Below are positions 1-10,511 of a stretch of DNA of 34,832 bases, in pieces. Made by a program: the position numbers and the translations under genes. The DNA comes from Burkholderiales bacterium (lineage in GTDB: Bacteria > Pseudomonadota > Gammaproteobacteria > Burkholderiales > Usitatibacteraceae): contig JANYBL010000060.1 of NCBI GenBank assembly GCA_025360815.1, positions 1-34,832 of the forward strand, read 5' to 3'. The notes under the pieces were generated by a model, which saw nothing but the letters and a program-made list of their open reading frames with translations, made no database searches and was not told where the DNA came from. The stretch's first letter is position 1; each line of letters begins with the position of its first letter.

Positions 1-339
1 GTAATTTTGGCAGAGAACGGTTTCGATGCGCTCGCCAAAATCGCGGATCATCAACCTGATTTGATTTTTGTCGATATTATGATGCCCCGCCTAGATGGCT
101 ATCAAACTTGCGCATTGATCAAGAAAAACGGTAAGCACAAGACGACACCGGTCATTATGCTTTCGTCCAAAGACAGTTTGTTTGATCGGGCTCGTGGACG
201 TATGGTCGGATCAGATGAATACTTAACAAAACCATTCTCAAAAGATAGTTTGCTTAAAACAGTTGAAGCGCATCTCGCCGGCCGACGGGCTGAAGTGGCG
301 ACCAAAGCGCAAGCAAACGCGCAATCGAATGCGGCCTGA
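1..339 (+). CDS. pilG: Twitching motility response regulator PilG (5' truncated by window edge)
   Basis: The frame is open from base 1, so the gene begins before the window. The visible 112 residues are the C-terminal part of a CheY-like receiver: the phospho-acceptor Asp lies in FVDIMMPRLDGYQ, the conserved Ser in VIMLSSKD and the Lys in YLTKPFS. The stretch from DGYQTCALIK through YLTKPF is very close to PilG of type IV pilus systems. After the receiver there is only a short Ala/Gln/Asn-rich tail, so this is a stand-alone receiver without an output domain. In the Pil-Chp pathway PilG is phosphorylated by PilL/ChpA and promotes pilus extension and cAMP signalling; that role is family knowledge. 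pilH, pilI, pilJ and pilL follow on the same strand. A small GGCG-TAAA-CGCC inverted repeat lies just downstream at 363-374, without a T-run. Confidence 0.93.
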   Translation, partial: VILAENGFDALAKIADHQPDLIFVDIMMPRLDGYQTCALIKKNGKHKTTPVIMLSSKDSLFDRARGRMVGSDEYLTKPFSKDSLLKTVEAHLAGRRAEVATKAQANAQSNAA

Positions 340-459
340 TCGCATTACATGAAAACATGAAAGGCGTAAACGCCGCAGTAAAACACGAATTAATTTGTCG
401 CAAAATTAGGCACAATATGGCCTTAGTACACAATCACACGTTATTTTTTGGAGCAAAAC

Positions 460-825
460 ATGGCCGTTAAAAAAATTCTAATCGTTGATGACTCACCAAC
501 TGAACGCGCTTTTTTAGAGGGCGTGCTCACCAAGGCGGGCTACACCGTCTCACAAGCGACTAGCGGCGAAGAGGGCGTTGAACGCGCCAAAGCCGACGTG
601 CCCGACCTCATTTTGATGGATGTGGTGATGCCCGGGCTTAACGGCTTTCAAGCGACACGTGCGATCACGCGCGAAGAGGCGACCAAAAATGTGCCGGTCT
701 TTATTTGCACGACAAAGGACCAGGAAACCGACAAAATTTGGGGCATGCGCCAAGGTGCCAAAGACTATTTGGTCAAGCCAGTTAACGCGGCCGAGTTATT
801 AGCCAAAATTAAAGCTCTCGGCTAA
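460..825 (+). CDS. pilH: Twitching motility response regulator PilH
   Basis: A 121-residue single-domain CheY-like receiver. The acidic pair is D10-D11 in LIVDDSPTER, the phospho-acceptor is D54 in LILMDVVMPG, the Thr pair is in FICTTKD and the conserved Lys is K106 in YLVKPV. The ATG at 460 is chosen because GGAG at 450-453 sits about seven bases upstream; an in-frame TTG at 448 would place the start ahead of this site. In the Pil-Chp system PilH is the second receiver beside PilG and is thought to favour pilus retraction or act as a phosphate sink (family knowledge). The gene lies about 120 bases after pilG and 36 bases before pilI, so all are probably co-transcribed. Confidence 0.95.
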   Translation: MAVKKILIVDDSPTERAFLEGVLTKAGYTVSQATSGEEGVERAKADVPDLILMDVVMPGLNGFQATRAITREEATKNVPVFICTTKDQETDKIWGMRQGAKDYLVKPVNAAELLAKIKALG

Positions 826-861
826 CCAAGCCGCAGACCTCTCGGATTCTAATTCACCCTC

Positions 862-1428
862 ATGGCCCGTAACCGAACCAGTCTTCGTGAGTTTCAGCAA
901 AATTTTGCGCTGCGATTGCGCGATTTGTCGTCGCGTAAAACAACGCCTTCAAAGCTCGGCTTTCAGATCGGCGGTGATAATTTTTTTGTGAGCCTGTCTG
1001 ATGTGTCTGAGGTAATTCCAGTGCCGACGTTTGTGACGGTGCCTCAAACGCAGAGCTGGTTTCGTGGCGTATCAAATGTGCGCGGCAAACTTTATAGCAC
1101 GATTGATTTTTCAGCGTTTCAAGGTGGCGCTGTGACATCGCCAAGCGCTGAGCGCCGCGTGTTGTTGATTCATGAAAAATTGATCGAGGGATCGGGGCTC
1201 TTGGTGAACCGAATGCTCGGCTTGCGCAATCCCGATACGTTCACATTAGATGCCGGGCAAGATGCAGAACGGCCATGGATCAAGGCACGATTTCGCGATC
1301 TGAAAGAGGCGTTTTGGTATGAATTAGATGTGGCATTTTTAGCGCAAGATGTTCGTTTCCTTGAAGTGAGCGTCTCTGGGCCGGGTTACACAGCCACACT
1401 CGGCGCGCTTACTGGATCGCCAGCATAA
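862..1428 (+). CDS. pilI: CheW-like adaptor PilI
   Basis: A 188-residue protein with one CheW-like domain (about residues 30-175). Recognisable CheW features are the FQIGGDNFFVSLSDVSEV strand region, the VPQTQSWFRGVSNVRGKL segment that matches the receptor and kinase contact surface, and the ST(I)DF strand after it. It would bridge the PilJ receptor and the PilL kinase at the cell pole (family knowledge). Its place between pilH and pilJ is the usual one for this cluster. The ATG at 862 has no clear Shine-Dalgarno sequence, so translation may depend partly on pilH 36 bases upstream. The following 135-base gap before pilJ contains a short tandem repeat. Confidence 0.92.
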   Translation: MARNRTSLREFQQNFALRLRDLSSRKTTPSKLGFQIGGDNFFVSLSDVSEVIPVPTFVTVPQTQSWFRGVSNVRGKLYSTIDFSAFQGGAVTSPSAERRVLLIHEKLIEGSGLLVNRMLGLRNPDTFTLDAGQDAERPWIKARFRDLKEAFWYELDVAFLAQDVRFLEVSVSGPGYTATLGALTGSPA

Positions 1429-1472
1429 TTTTGGCTATTTTTTAGTCTCGTCAGGTTTTCAGTCTCGAATGT

Positions 1473-1496
1473 TGTAGTTCTGTAGTTGTGCAGTTG
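1473..1496. repeat. Three tandem 8-bp repeats in the pilI-pilJ gap
   Basis: Three adjacent octamers read TGTAGTTC, TGTAGTTG and TGCAGTTG, a near-perfect 8-bp tandem repeat about 70 bases upstream of the pilJ start. It may be a simple slippage repeat or part of a regulatory region; nothing in the sequence decides between these. Confidence 0.5.
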
Positions 1497-1563
1497 ATTT
1501 GTTACACCCAAATAAATGAGTTGCAACCTAGCGCACCAAAGTACTTAGGATCGGAGAAATCCC

Positions 1564-3990
1564 ATGGCGTTTAAATTACCTACCCCGTCTTTCCTCACCA
1601 AAGGCAAAAAGCCCAAGGCTGGCGCGGCGACCAACACGGCACCATCGCTATCGCCTTCCACTTCCCCAGTGCCGCCAAAAGCGACGGGCACTATGGGTGG
1701 CACACCGGCAAAAGGCGCCAAGAAGGGTGGATTTTCGATGGCGAGTCTGTTCGGGGCTGGCAAGAAAAAATCGCCTGCCAAACCATTCGGAAGTGCTGCA
1801 AGCGGTGCGGCGGGACTATCAGCATCATCAACCTCTATAAAGCCCATGCCCGCTGGCGGCCCCGGTAATTCCGGCATCGGTGGTGGTAACACGGGAAACC
1901 AAACGCAAAAAATTGCGGTTGCTATTGCCGCCAATAAAATTTCAAAGCCGGTAAAAGAGTCTTCCGGATTCAAATTGCCGATTATTGGTGATCGACCGAC
2001 CGAGAAGCAATTGCCGATATTGCTGGTGATTGCAGGCATTTTTCTGGCGCTGACAATTGCGGCAGTGGTCTATGACGCTATCAGCCGGGGTAATAGCGCG
2101 ATTTATACCAACATTACGTCGCAGCTTCAGTTCCACACGCAGCGGTTAGCCAAATCAGCTGGGCAAGCAGCGCGCGGTGACACCTTGGCGTTCGCGCAGT
2201 TGCAAGACAGCCGTGACGAGTTCCAAAGATACGTTGATGTGCTCAACAATGGTGGCTTTGCATTTAGCTCCGACGTGCCGAGCGCAAAAGATTCCGAAGA
2301 GCTTAACTCGCGCCTGACAGAATTAACCAAAAAATACGCCGACGCATCGGCGTCCGCAACGGCTATTTTGGCGGCCAAAACGGATCTGATTGATTTGTCG
2401 CGCAACATCGCCCAAGTTCGTTCTGGGTCTGAAGAGTTGGCCGCGCTTTCGCAAGATTTAACGGGTTTAATGTTGCAATCCAACGCCCCGCCTGCACAGG
2501 TGCTCAAAGTTAACCGGCTCACTTTTTTGGCTGAGCGTTTGGGTCGTGGTTCTGCCGAAATTTTAGGTGCGGAAATTATCGATCCGGAAGTTTCCTTTTT
2601 GATGGGCAAGGACACCAACGATTTCCGAGAGTTAATCAAAGCGCTGGAATCTGGCTCGGAAGCATTGGGAATTAGTGCTTTACGCGATGCCGACGGCAAA
2701 TCCCGCGTCGAAAAATTACGTACCCAGTTCACCACCTTTGAGCAAAACATTTCGCCTATATTGGGCAATGTGCAAAAACTGGTCTCTGCCCGGCAATCGG
2801 CCCGTTCCCTGCAACAGGGCTCTGAGCAGCTGTTGTCAACAGTGGAGCAGTTACAGAATGCGTTGATCGTCGAAAAGAAAACCTGGCCGTTGTTGCTAGC
2901 GGTAATTTTTGGTGTGCTGACGTTAGTGGTTTTAGGTTTGATCGCGGCGGTATTCTTGAGCGATGCGCGTAAACGTGCGGCGGGCTCGGAAGCAGAAAAT
3001 AAGCGAAATCAGGAAGCTATTTTGCGGCTACTGAACGAGATGGGCGATTTGGCAGACGGCGATTTGACGATCCGTGCGAAGGTGACAGAGGACATCACTG
3101 GCGCGATCGCAGATTCGATGAACTATACGATTGATGAGCTTCGCGCACTGGTGACTGGTGTAAACAATGCGTCTAACTCCGTATCAGTGAAATCTCAGCA
3201 AGCGCAAGCCGTGTCCGTGCAGCTTCTCGATGCAGCTGAAAAACAATCGGTAGAGATTCAGGGAACAACGCAGGACGTGTTGAAGGTTGCCGAAACGCTG
3301 ACCTTGGTTTCAGCCTCGGCCGAAGAATCGTCGCAGGTTGCGATGCGATCGCTGGCAGCGGCGGATAAGGGTCGCCTGGCGGTGCAGAACTCGATTGCCG
3401 GCATGAATGACATTCGCGAGCAAATTCAGGAGACTTCAAAGCGTATCAAGCGTCTCGGAGAATCGTCGCAAGAGATTGGCGAGATCGTTGAATTGATTTC
3501 CGACATTACGGAGCAAACGAACGTACTGGCATTGAATGCGGCGATTCAGGCTGCATCGGCTGGTGAAGCAGGCCGGGGCTTCTCGGTGGTTGCGGAAGAG
3601 GTGCAGCGCTTGGCGGAACGCTCTGCTGAGGCGACCAAGCAAATTGGCGCAATTGTAAAAACGATTCAGGCGGATACGCAAGACGCGGTGGCCGCGATGG
3701 AAAAATCAACCACCGGCGTGGTTGAGGGAGCGAAGCTATCTGATGCTGCTGGACAGGCGTTGACGGAGATTGATTCTGTGACAAAAAATCTAGCCGACCT
3801 AATTCAGAAAATTTCAGCTGATACACAAACACAGGCATCTAGTGCCAGCAAAGTGGCTCGCAACATGCAGGACATTTTGGAAATTAACCGTCAAACCACG
3901 ACTGGTACGCAGCAAACTGCGAGTTCGATTAAGGAACTAGCTGATGTAGCGTCCGACCTTAAAGCATCGGTATCCGGCTTCAAGCTTTAA
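1564..3990 (+). CDS. pilJ: Type IV pilus methyl-accepting chemotaxis protein PilJ
   Basis: An 808-residue chemoreceptor. Residues 1-148 are a Gly/Ala/Pro/Lys-rich, probably disordered cytoplasmic extension. TM1 spans about 150-172 ([19 protein letters not shown]). The periplasmic PilJ-type helical domain runs to about 440, TM2 is about 441-466 ([17 protein letters not shown]), then a HAMP region, then the MCP signalling hairpin with its tip near 650-680 ([20 protein letters not shown] and [11 protein letters not shown]). The start at 1564 is supported by GGAG at 1553-1556. The protein is longer than Pseudomonas PilJ (about 680 residues), and the excess is mostly the N-terminal extension. FKLP occurs at residues 3-6 and again at 137-140, and the protein ends in GFKL. 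PilJ would sense pilus or surface state and control PilL through PilI. Confidence 0.95.
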   Translation: MAFKLPTPSFLTKGKKPKAGAATNTAPSLSPSTSPVPPKATGTMGGTPAKGAKKGGFSMASLFGAGKKKSPAKPFGSAASGAAGLSASSTSIKPMPAGGPGNSGIGGGNTGNQTQKIAVAIAANKISKPVKESSGFKLPIIGDRPTEKQLPILLVIAGIFLALTIAAVVYDAISRGNSAIYTNITSQLQFHTQRLAKSAGQAARGDTLAFAQLQDSRDEFQRYVDVLNNGGFAFSSDVPSAKDSEELNSRLTELTKKYADASASATAILAAKTDLIDLSRNIAQVRSGSEELAALSQDLTGLMLQSNAPPAQVLKVNRLTFLAERLGRGSAEILGAEIIDPEVSFLMGKDTNDFRELIKALESGSEALGISALRDADGKSRVEKLRTQFTTFEQNISPILGNVQKLVSARQSARSLQQGSEQLLSTVEQLQNALIVEKKTWPLLLAVIFGVLTLVVLGLIAAVFLSDARKRAAGSEAENKRNQEAILRLLNEMGDLADGDLTIRAKVTEDITGAIADSMNYTIDELRALVTGVNNASNSVSVKSQQAQAVSVQLLDAAEKQSVEIQGTTQDVLKVAETLTLVSASAEESSQVAMRSLAAADKGRLAVQNSIAGMNDIREQIQETSKRIKRLGESSQEIGEIVELISDITEQTNVLALNAAIQAASAGEAGRGFSVVAEEVQRLAERSAEATKQIGAIVKTIQADTQDAVAAMEKSTTGVVEGAKLSDAAGQALTEIDSVTKNLADLIQKISADTQTQASSASKVARNMQDILEINRQTTTGTQQTASSIKELADVASDLKASVSGFKL

Positions 3991-4076
3991 GCCGTACTTT
4001 CAAACTGTGCCGCACTGTCGATGCTACGTTGCAAACTTCAATTTAAACCTTAAACGTTAAACGCAAACGCAAATCC

Positions 4077-7000
4077 ATGGCCGCAAACCCCCACGCTACT
4101 TTTGATATCGGACCCCTCTCTTGGGTAAAGACTGAGATTGAGCATTCGCTGACTGAAGCGCGTTCGCATTTGGATGTGCTCGCGCAAAATCCGGAGGATC
4201 CCAAAGCGGCCAAATATGTCGCCACCCATTTGCACCAGGTAACGGGGGCGCTGTCGATGGTTGGCTTGGGTGCAGCAACGCGGTTTAATGAAGAAGTTGA
4301 GAAGCTGGTTGCAACCTTCGATTTAACCAACATTGTTCCAAACCTGCCAACCGATGGGGCGCACAGGATTGCATGCGTCAAACGTGCCATGGCCAGTTTG
4401 TCTGCTTATCTCGATAATTTAATGGCAGGCGAGGCTGATACGCCAATGATGTTGGCCGCCGCCTACATGGTAGTTAATCAGGCGCATGGCGGCACCGATG
4501 CCAGTGAGAGCGATTTATTCTCGCCGGATTTGAGTCTGTCGATTCCGATGCCTGAAGATACCGTGGCGCTGCCAAAAGCGGACATGATGGCAGAGGCGAT
4601 TAAGCAACGGCGCAGCTTATACCAAGCTGGGCTGCTGAAATTGTTGCGCGATAAAGATTTAGCTGGCGGCGCACGCGATATGCGGAATGCTACTTTCGCC
4701 ATTGAAGCCTTGCAAGTGACATCCCCCACACGTTCGTTTTGGTACACAGCGAGCGGTTTTTTTGATGCTGTCGCGTCAAATCCAAATGAGGCTGGCGCGC
4801 TCACGGTGCAGCTGTTTGGCAAGGTCGATCAGCAAATCAAATTGTTAATTGATGGTGTACAAAAGGTACCCGAAAAATTATTCCGCGACCTATTGCTCGT
4901 GGTAGGCAAGTCCGCCGCGCAGTCGGAGCGCATCCGTCGCATCCGTGAGCTCTACCGCCTCGACCAATTGCTGGCCGTTCCGGATGGCACGCGCGATACG
5001 GTGGCAGATGATCAACTTAAAGCCGCGCTGAGAATACTGCGTGATCACGTACAGGCCCTGAAAGACCATTGGCTTAAATTTACCAGCGGCAATCGCCCCG
5101 CGTTAGAACCGTTTATTTCGCAAGGCGAAGCAATGGCGAAGGATGCTCAGCTTCAGCCCAATCGCGATTTGTCCCAGCTATTGCAAGTGATTGCGGCGGT
5201 CGGCCCGCACCTGCGTAAGGTTGGCGCACCGCTCTCCGAATCACAAGGTTTGGAGGTTGCCACAGCACTCCTGTTGGCTGAAACATCGCTAGAAAACTAT
5301 TTCCGTTTGACGCCCGAGTTTGCGACGCAGGTCAGCGGCGTGTTGGCACGCGTCAAAGGTGCAATGACTGGCACCGCTTTGCCTGCCCTTGACCCAAGTG
5401 CCAGCGGCCTGATGGATGACATCACCAAGCGTGCGCAAGAGCGGCTCCTGATGTTTCAAGTGGGGAAAGAAGTCCAAGTCAATCTGGCGACTATTGAAAG
5501 CGCGCTGGATACCTATTTCCGTGACCCGCTTAAAACGGGTGAATTGTCACCCCTACTGCCGTTATTTTCTCAAGTGCAGGGCGCGCTGATGATTTTGGAG
5601 TTGGATGAAGCGGCCGGGTTGACACAGATTTTACGCGACCGCGTTTCGCAGTTCTCATCTGGCGCCATGAAAGGGGAAGGCGAAGATGCTGAAAGTGTCG
5701 CTGAGGGTATATCAGCTCTCGGACTTTATATTACCGCGCTACAGCAAGGAACCTCAAACCCACGCGATGTATTGCTACCGGCATTGATCCGTTTCGGCTT
5801 GGCTGCGAAGCCGGCCGATGTTGAAAAAAGTCTCATCAAATCGCCTGTCACAGCTGGCGATGTCGATGTCGCCAAACAAAAAGTGCAGGGCTTGTACGAA
5901 GACTGGAAGCAGCAGCCAGAGACCACAGCATCTCGCCAGCAACTGCGCGATGCTGTGCAGGAACTAAAGCAAGAAGCCGAGCTCATCGCGGACACCAAGT
6001 CCGCCAAGCAAAGCGATACGGCATTGAGAGCGATCGATGCCACTTTTGATCCAAATAAAACTAGTATTAGTGACGCCCTAAACGAAATCTCGCCTACCAA
6101 ACCTGCCGAAGCGCCGTTGGCACAAACGGTTCATCTTATTGATGCGCCTGCTGCGGAAGTCGATCAAGAAATTCTAGAAATTTTTTTGGAAGAAGCAGGC
6201 GAGGTCATCGCCGCCATCGAAGTGCATCTCGCCATGGTGCGCACCAGTGTGCATGACCGCGAAGCGCTCACCACGATTCGGCGCGGCTACCATACCCTCA
6301 AAGGCTCTGGCCGCATGGTTGGCCTAAACGATCTTGGTGAAGTCGCATGGAATTGCGAACAAGTCATGAACAAATGGCTCAAAGACGACAAGCCTGCGTC
6401 CCCTGGTCTGATGTATTTCATTGAAATGACCATGGCCTCGTTCGCGACCTGGATTCATTCCCTCAAATCGAGCGGCACGGCCAATATTGATGGTATTGAA
6501 ATTTCGCGTGTTGCTGATTTGCTGAAAAACGGCAAAGAACCCGAGTTGTCCGGCGTATCGCCTGTCTCTGCGTCTCCTGCAGTTGTAGTTGAGACACAAT
6601 CAACGCAGTCGGTCTCAGCGTCCGCAACGGAGATCCCATCACCCGCTGCGACTAACGTTGCCACCTTTGAGCAAACGCTACCAGCGCCAGTATTTACATC
6701 CGCATTGCCCTCAGTCGGCATGCCAGTTGATTTGCCGTCCCTTGATTTGTCGTCGGCTGCAACTGCGCAAGCTCCTGAAATCGATACGGTTGCTAGCACC
6801 GTGCCGACCAGCGCCGACAAATCGGCTGAGTTCTCCGCAATGGCGATTGAACCTGATCAACTTCAGCCCGCGATAGATGAATCTGCCGTCGAGGAGGACC
6901 CAGCCGACATCGTTATCGGATCTGTTTCAGTCCCAGCGCAGCTGTTTGGTATTTATCTCGGAGAAGCCGAAACCCATCTCACCACGATGGACAATGAAAT

Positions 7001-10000
7001 GGGCGCGATTGAGGCGAACCCAATGCGGCCAGTTTCGCATGAGTTCATGCGTGCCGCGCACACACTCACCAGTTCATCTCGTACAACCGGCTTTAATATG
7101 ATTGCCGATGTTGCACACGCGCTCGAAAAATGGCTGCAGGATGCGATTGAATCTCCGCCAGATTGGACTGACCATCGGTTGAGCGTCACCCGTCAATCCG
7201 TTGATGCCTTAGCGACCATGGTGCTCGGCTTATTCACCCATGAATGGCCGATGGCACGCGCCGATCTCGCGCAAGAATTGATTGATTTGCGCGAGCAGCT
7301 CAAGCGTTCAAAACGCGTTGGCGAGGCGACTAATTTACGTGTGCCAACAACCACACTGCCGATAGAATTCACAGCTGCAGTTTTGGCGCCGCCTCCTTTA
7401 CCACCACTAATCCCTGACCAGCCGCCCTCAGGGACACCCGTCTCTGACACGGCCGATACGGTGGGCCATCTCTTTACACTACCGCCAGCAGTGCCACCGC
7501 CCTTGCCAGCCGAGACGCCAATCGCGGCGCCGGATGAGGCGATGGTGCCGGCTGAAGCGCCTTCTTCAGCTCTGTCAGTCGAGCATCCAACCAGGCCAGC
7601 CGTGCTGGTTGAATTGCCGTCCGTCATCGTCGAGCCAGAATTAATTGCAGCAGCGACAAGCCCTGTTGTCGAATCGCCAGCTACCAAAACGCCGGCTGCG
7701 GCGCTTGCCTCTGGTGAGCCCGCGCAAGTTATTGAGCCCGACGGGCCGGTCGCTTCGGTAGAGTCCGCCGAAACCACACCGAGCGGACCACCGACTACGA
7801 CTCCGGTTAGTTCCTCGCTTGCGTTTGATCCGGCTGCCTTGTTTGGCGGTGCAGCAGCGTTGGCCGGTACGGCTTTTATGGCAACACTTGACAGCGCGAC
7901 AAGCTCCGCACCCACAACAGTGGACGTTAAGCCACCGGCGACATTCGTGCCTGCTGCCCCAGTATTGCCGCCCGTCGCCCCTATGGCGTCTGCGATGCCT
8001 GAGCAGATGCAAATGCAGGCGATTCCAGCAGCTGCGTTCGAAGCGGGCAAAGACCGTCGCGCGGTGGTTGATGATATTGATGCCGATTTGCTGCCGATCT
8101 TTTTGGAAGAGGCGCTGGAAATCGTGCCGCAAGTGGGTGATGCTCTTCGCCGCTGGCGGGCAGCGCCAACGAACCATATGCCGGTTAGTGAGCTGGCGCG
8201 TCATTTGCATACCCTCAAAGGCTCGGCGCGGATGGCCGGTCTCATGCGTCTGGGCGAATTGGCGCACGTGCTGGAAACCAAGATCATCAGCATGGACGCT
8301 GAAACATCACCCGCGCCAACAAAGTTTGATACAGTTGATGACGGGCTTGACCGCTTTAATATTGCGCTCGATAACTTAGGAAAAGGCGAACTCGCAGCAC
8401 CGATTGAAATTCCGGTCGCTGCGGAATTGTCTGATGAGATGCCTGCGCCGATGGCGAAACTAGCGGCGGCGCGCGCCGAAATCGTTGCGGAGGGTGAAAA
8501 GCTCGAAGGCCGTGAGCGCCAAGCGCTGCTGCGGGTGAACGCCGACATGATTGACCGCTTCGTGAACGAAGCAGGTGAGTTAGCGATTGCTCGTTCTCGT
8601 ATTGATTTGGAAATGCAAGCGTTTAAACGCGCCCTGCTGGAATTAAACGATAACGTCAGCCGTATGAAATCGCAGCTGCGGGAAATTGAAATTCAGGCAG
8701 AAACGCAAATTCAATCGCGCATTAAAGAGAGCCAAGAGCACGGCGACAATTTCGATCCGCTGGAGTTTGACCGTTTCTCGCGCATGCAGGAATTGACGCG
8801 TTTCCTAGCCGAGAGCCTGAACGACGTGGTGACCTTGCAGCAGTCACTGCAAAAAAATCTGGACGAGTCCGATTCTGCTTTGCTTCAGCAATCGCGTTTG
8901 AACCGCGATTTGCAACAGGGTTTGATGGGCGTGCGCTTGGTACCCTTGGGCAACTTGCAAGATCGTTTCCACCGCTTGGTTCGCCAGACCGCCAAAGAAC
9001 TCGACAAAAAGGCTAACCTCGAATTCCGGGGCACGCGGGTTGAGATTGACCGTTCGGTACTCGAAAAAATCACCGCGCCATTCGAGCATTTGCTACGCAA
9101 TGCAGTCGCCCACGGCCTTGAGTTGCCGCAGCAGCGTGCGGCCAGCGGCAAGTCGGAAATCGGCGAAATCACTATTGATGCGCAGCAGGTCGGCAACGAA
9201 ATTATGCTCACATTGTCCGACGACGGCGGCGGTCTGAATTTCGCCCGAATCCGCGAGAAGGCAATTGAGCAAGGCATGTTGGATGCACACGCCGACGTTA
9301 CCGATGTGCAGCTGACGCAGTATATTTTTGCCGCTGGTTTTTCCACTGCCAATGAAATTACACAAATTGCCGGGCGGGGCGTCGGCATGGACGTGGTGCG
9401 CAGCGAGATCGTTTCGCTTGGCGGACGGATCGATATCACTTCTGTTGCCGGACGGGGGACGACGTTCCAAATCGCGCTGCCGTTAACGTTGGCCGTCACT
9501 CAAGCTGTGCTGGTCAAAGTCGGCGAGACGATGTACGCGATTCCATCCGTAATGATTGAGCAGGTACAAGAGTACAAAGGCAAGCGCTACGAGCCGCTGC
9601 TGGAAATGCGCTCAATTGATTGGAAAGGCAACACCTACCCGCTGCGCTCAATGGAGGCGTTAGTAGGCGGCAAGCCAACAGTTTCACCAATACGCAAAGC
9701 CTACGTGATTCTTGCCAAGAGTGGTCAGCAGCGTGCCGCCGTTCAGGTTGATGACATCATCGGCAACCGCGAGATTGTGGTGAAAAACATTGGTCCGCAG
9801 TTGGCGCGTTTAGTCGGTGTGGCTGGTGCCACAGTCATGGGCTCAGGCCAGGTGATTCTTATCATGAATCCGGTTCAGTTAGTGTTCCGCGAAGCGGCAG
9901 CAATAGCCGCATTAGGAGCCGCTGCAGCCGCAGAAGACAGCCCAGCGATTGTCGAGAACCGTAGATTCAACGACGCACCTGTTATCACGATAAACTCGCA

Positions 10001-10511
10001 AGAGTCGTCGGCAGAAGTTTCATCCAATGCTTTAGCCGTTGCAGCGTCCCAAGGCCAGTCGCTTGCTGAAGAAATTGCGTCCAACACATTCGATGATTCA
10101 GGCCAGTTGCGGCAAGCTGCGACATTAAAGCGAACCATTCCGTTAGTGATGGTGGTGGACGATTCATTAACCGTGCGTAAAATTACCAGCCGCATGCTGA
10201 CTCGTGAAGGCTTTGAAGTTGCGACCGCGAAAGATGGTGTGGATGGACTACAACAGCTTCAAGACATCGAGCCGGATATTATTTTGCTCGACATCGAGAT
10301 GCCGCGTATGGATGGATTTGAATTTGCGCGTAATGTCCGCGCCGATAACAAAGCCAAACATATTCCGATCATCATGATCACCTCGCGGACGGCGGACAAA
10401 CACCGCAATCGCGCAATGGAATTAGGCGTGAACGAATATATGGGCAAGCCCTATCAGGAAGAGCAACTCATGGCGCTGATTCGCCAATACACGAGGCATG
10501 TAGCGGCTTAA
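4077..10511 (+). CDS. pilL: Hybrid chemotaxis histidine kinase PilL/ChpA with multiple HPt modules and a C-terminal receiver
   Basis: A 2144-residue CheA-type kinase. An N-terminal HPt-like helical module has H53 in HLHQVTGALSMVGL. Three clearer HPt modules follow, with H739 (YHTLKGSGRMVG), H995 (AHTLTSSSRTTGF) and H1378 (LHTLKGSARMAG). They are separated by Pro/Ala/Thr-rich linkers at about 830-940 and 1100-1330. A CheA dimerisation region follows (about 1485-1640, NADMIDRFVNEAGELA). The ATPase has an N box at 1672-1681 (N1675, LLRNAVAHGLE), DDGGGL at 1715-1720 and GRGVGMDVV. A CheW-like domain (about 1805-1945) and a receiver close the protein (D2028-D2029, phospho-acceptor D2072 in LLDIEMPRMDG, K2124). 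It would phosphorylate PilG and PilH under PilJ control (family knowledge). The central linker is highly repetitive in composition. It lies 86 bases after pilJ and ends the operon. Confidence 0.95.
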   Translation: MAANPHATFDIGPLSWVKTEIEHSLTEARSHLDVLAQNPEDPKAAKYVATHLHQVTGALSMVGLGAATRFNEEVEKLVATFDLTNIVPNLPTDGAHRIACVKRAMASLSAYLDNLMAGEADTPMMLAAAYMVVNQAHGGTDASESDLFSPDLSLSIPMPEDTVALPKADMMAEAIKQRRSLYQAGLLKLLRDKDLAGGARDMRNATFAIEALQVTSPTRSFWYTASGFFDAVASNPNEAGALTVQLFGKVDQQIKLLIDGVQKVPEKLFRDLLLVVGKSAAQSERIRRIRELYRLDQLLAVPDGTRDTVADDQLKAALRILRDHVQALKDHWLKFTSGNRPALEPFISQGEAMAKDAQLQPNRDLSQLLQVIAAVGPHLRKVGAPLSESQGLEVATALLLAETSLENYFRLTPEFATQVSGVLARVKGAMTGTALPALDPSASGLMDDITKRAQERLLMFQVGKEVQVNLATIESALDTYFRDPLKTGELSPLLPLFSQVQGALMILELDEAAGLTQILRDRVSQFSSGAMKGEGEDAESVAEGISALGLYITALQQGTSNPRDVLLPALIRFGLAAKPADVEKSLIKSPVTAGDVDVAKQKVQGLYEDWKQQPETTASRQQLRDAVQELKQEAELIADTKSAKQSDTALRAIDATFDPNKTSISDALNEISPTKPAEAPLAQTVHLIDAPAAEVDQEILEIFLEEAGEVIAAIEVHLAMVRTSVHDREALTTIRRGYHTLKGSGRMVGLNDLGEVAWNCEQVMNKWLKDDKPASPGLMYFIEMTMASFATWIHSLKSSGTANIDGIEISRVADLLKNGKEPELSGVSPVSASPAVVVETQSTQSVSASATEIPSPAATNVATFEQTLPAPVFTSALPSVGMPVDLPSLDLSSAATAQAPEIDTVASTVPTSADKSAEFSAMAIEPDQLQPAIDESAVEEDPADIVIGSVSVPAQLFGIYLGEAETHLTTMDNEMGAIEANPMRPVSHEFMRAAHTLTSSSRTTGFNMIADVAHALEKWLQDAIESPPDWTDHRLSVTRQSVDALATMVLGLFTHEWPMARADLAQELIDLREQLKRSKRVGEATNLRVPTTTLPIEFTAAVLAPPPLPPLIPDQPPSGTPVSDTADTVGHLFTLPPAVPPPLPAETPIAAPDEAMVPAEAPSSALSVEHPTRPAVLVELPSVIVEPELIAAATSPVVESPATKTPAAALASGEPAQVIEPDGPVASVESAETTPSGPPTTTPVSSSLAFDPAALFGGAAALAGTAFMATLDSATSSAPTTVDVKPPATFVPAAPVLPPVAPMASAMPEQMQMQAIPAAAFEAGKDRRAVVDDIDADLLPIFLEEALEIVPQVGDALRRWRAAPTNHMPVSELARHLHTLKGSARMAGLMRLGELAHVLETKIISMDAETSPAPTKFDTVDDGLDRFNIALDNLGKGELAAPIEIPVAAELSDEMPAPMAKLAAARAEIVAEGEKLEGRERQALLRVNADMIDRFVNEAGELAIARSRIDLEMQAFKRALLELNDNVSRMKSQLREIEIQAETQIQSRIKESQEHGDNFDPLEFDRFSRMQELTRFLAESLNDVVTLQQSLQKNLDESDSALLQQSRLNRDLQQGLMGVRLVPLGNLQDRFHRLVRQTAKELDKKANLEFRGTRVEIDRSVLEKITAPFEHLLRNAVAHGLELPQQRAASGKSEIGEITIDAQQVGNEIMLTLSDDGGGLNFARIREKAIEQGMLDAHADVTDVQLTQYIFAAGFSTANEITQIAGRGVGMDVVRSEIVSLGGRIDITSVAGRGTTFQIALPLTLAVTQAVLVKVGETMYAIPSVMIEQVQEYKGKRYEPLLEMRSIDWKGNTYPLRSMEALVGGKPTVSPIRKAYVILAKSGQQRAAVQVDDIIGNREIVVKNIGPQLARLVGVAGATVMGSGQVILIMNPVQLVFREAAAIAALGAAAAAEDSPAIVENRRFNDAPVITINSQESSAEVSSNALAVAASQGQSLAEEIASNTFDDSGQLRQAATLKRTIPLVMVVDDSLTVRKITSRMLTREGFEVATAKDGVDGLQQLQDIEPDIILLDIEMPRMDGFEFARNVRADNKAKHIPIIMITSRTADKHRNRAMELGVNEYMGKPYQEEQLMALIRQYTRHVAA

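Noticed and set aside
1545-2768. Two minus-strand open frames opposite pilJ
   Set aside because: The plus-strand pilJ has clear domains throughout; the minus-strand products look like shadows with low-complexity composition.
7193-8050. Long open frame on the minus strand (285 codons)
   Set aside because: It lies opposite the Pro/Ala/Thr-rich linker of pilL; its Ala/Gly/Ser/Thr-rich product is a composition shadow without a recognisable domain.
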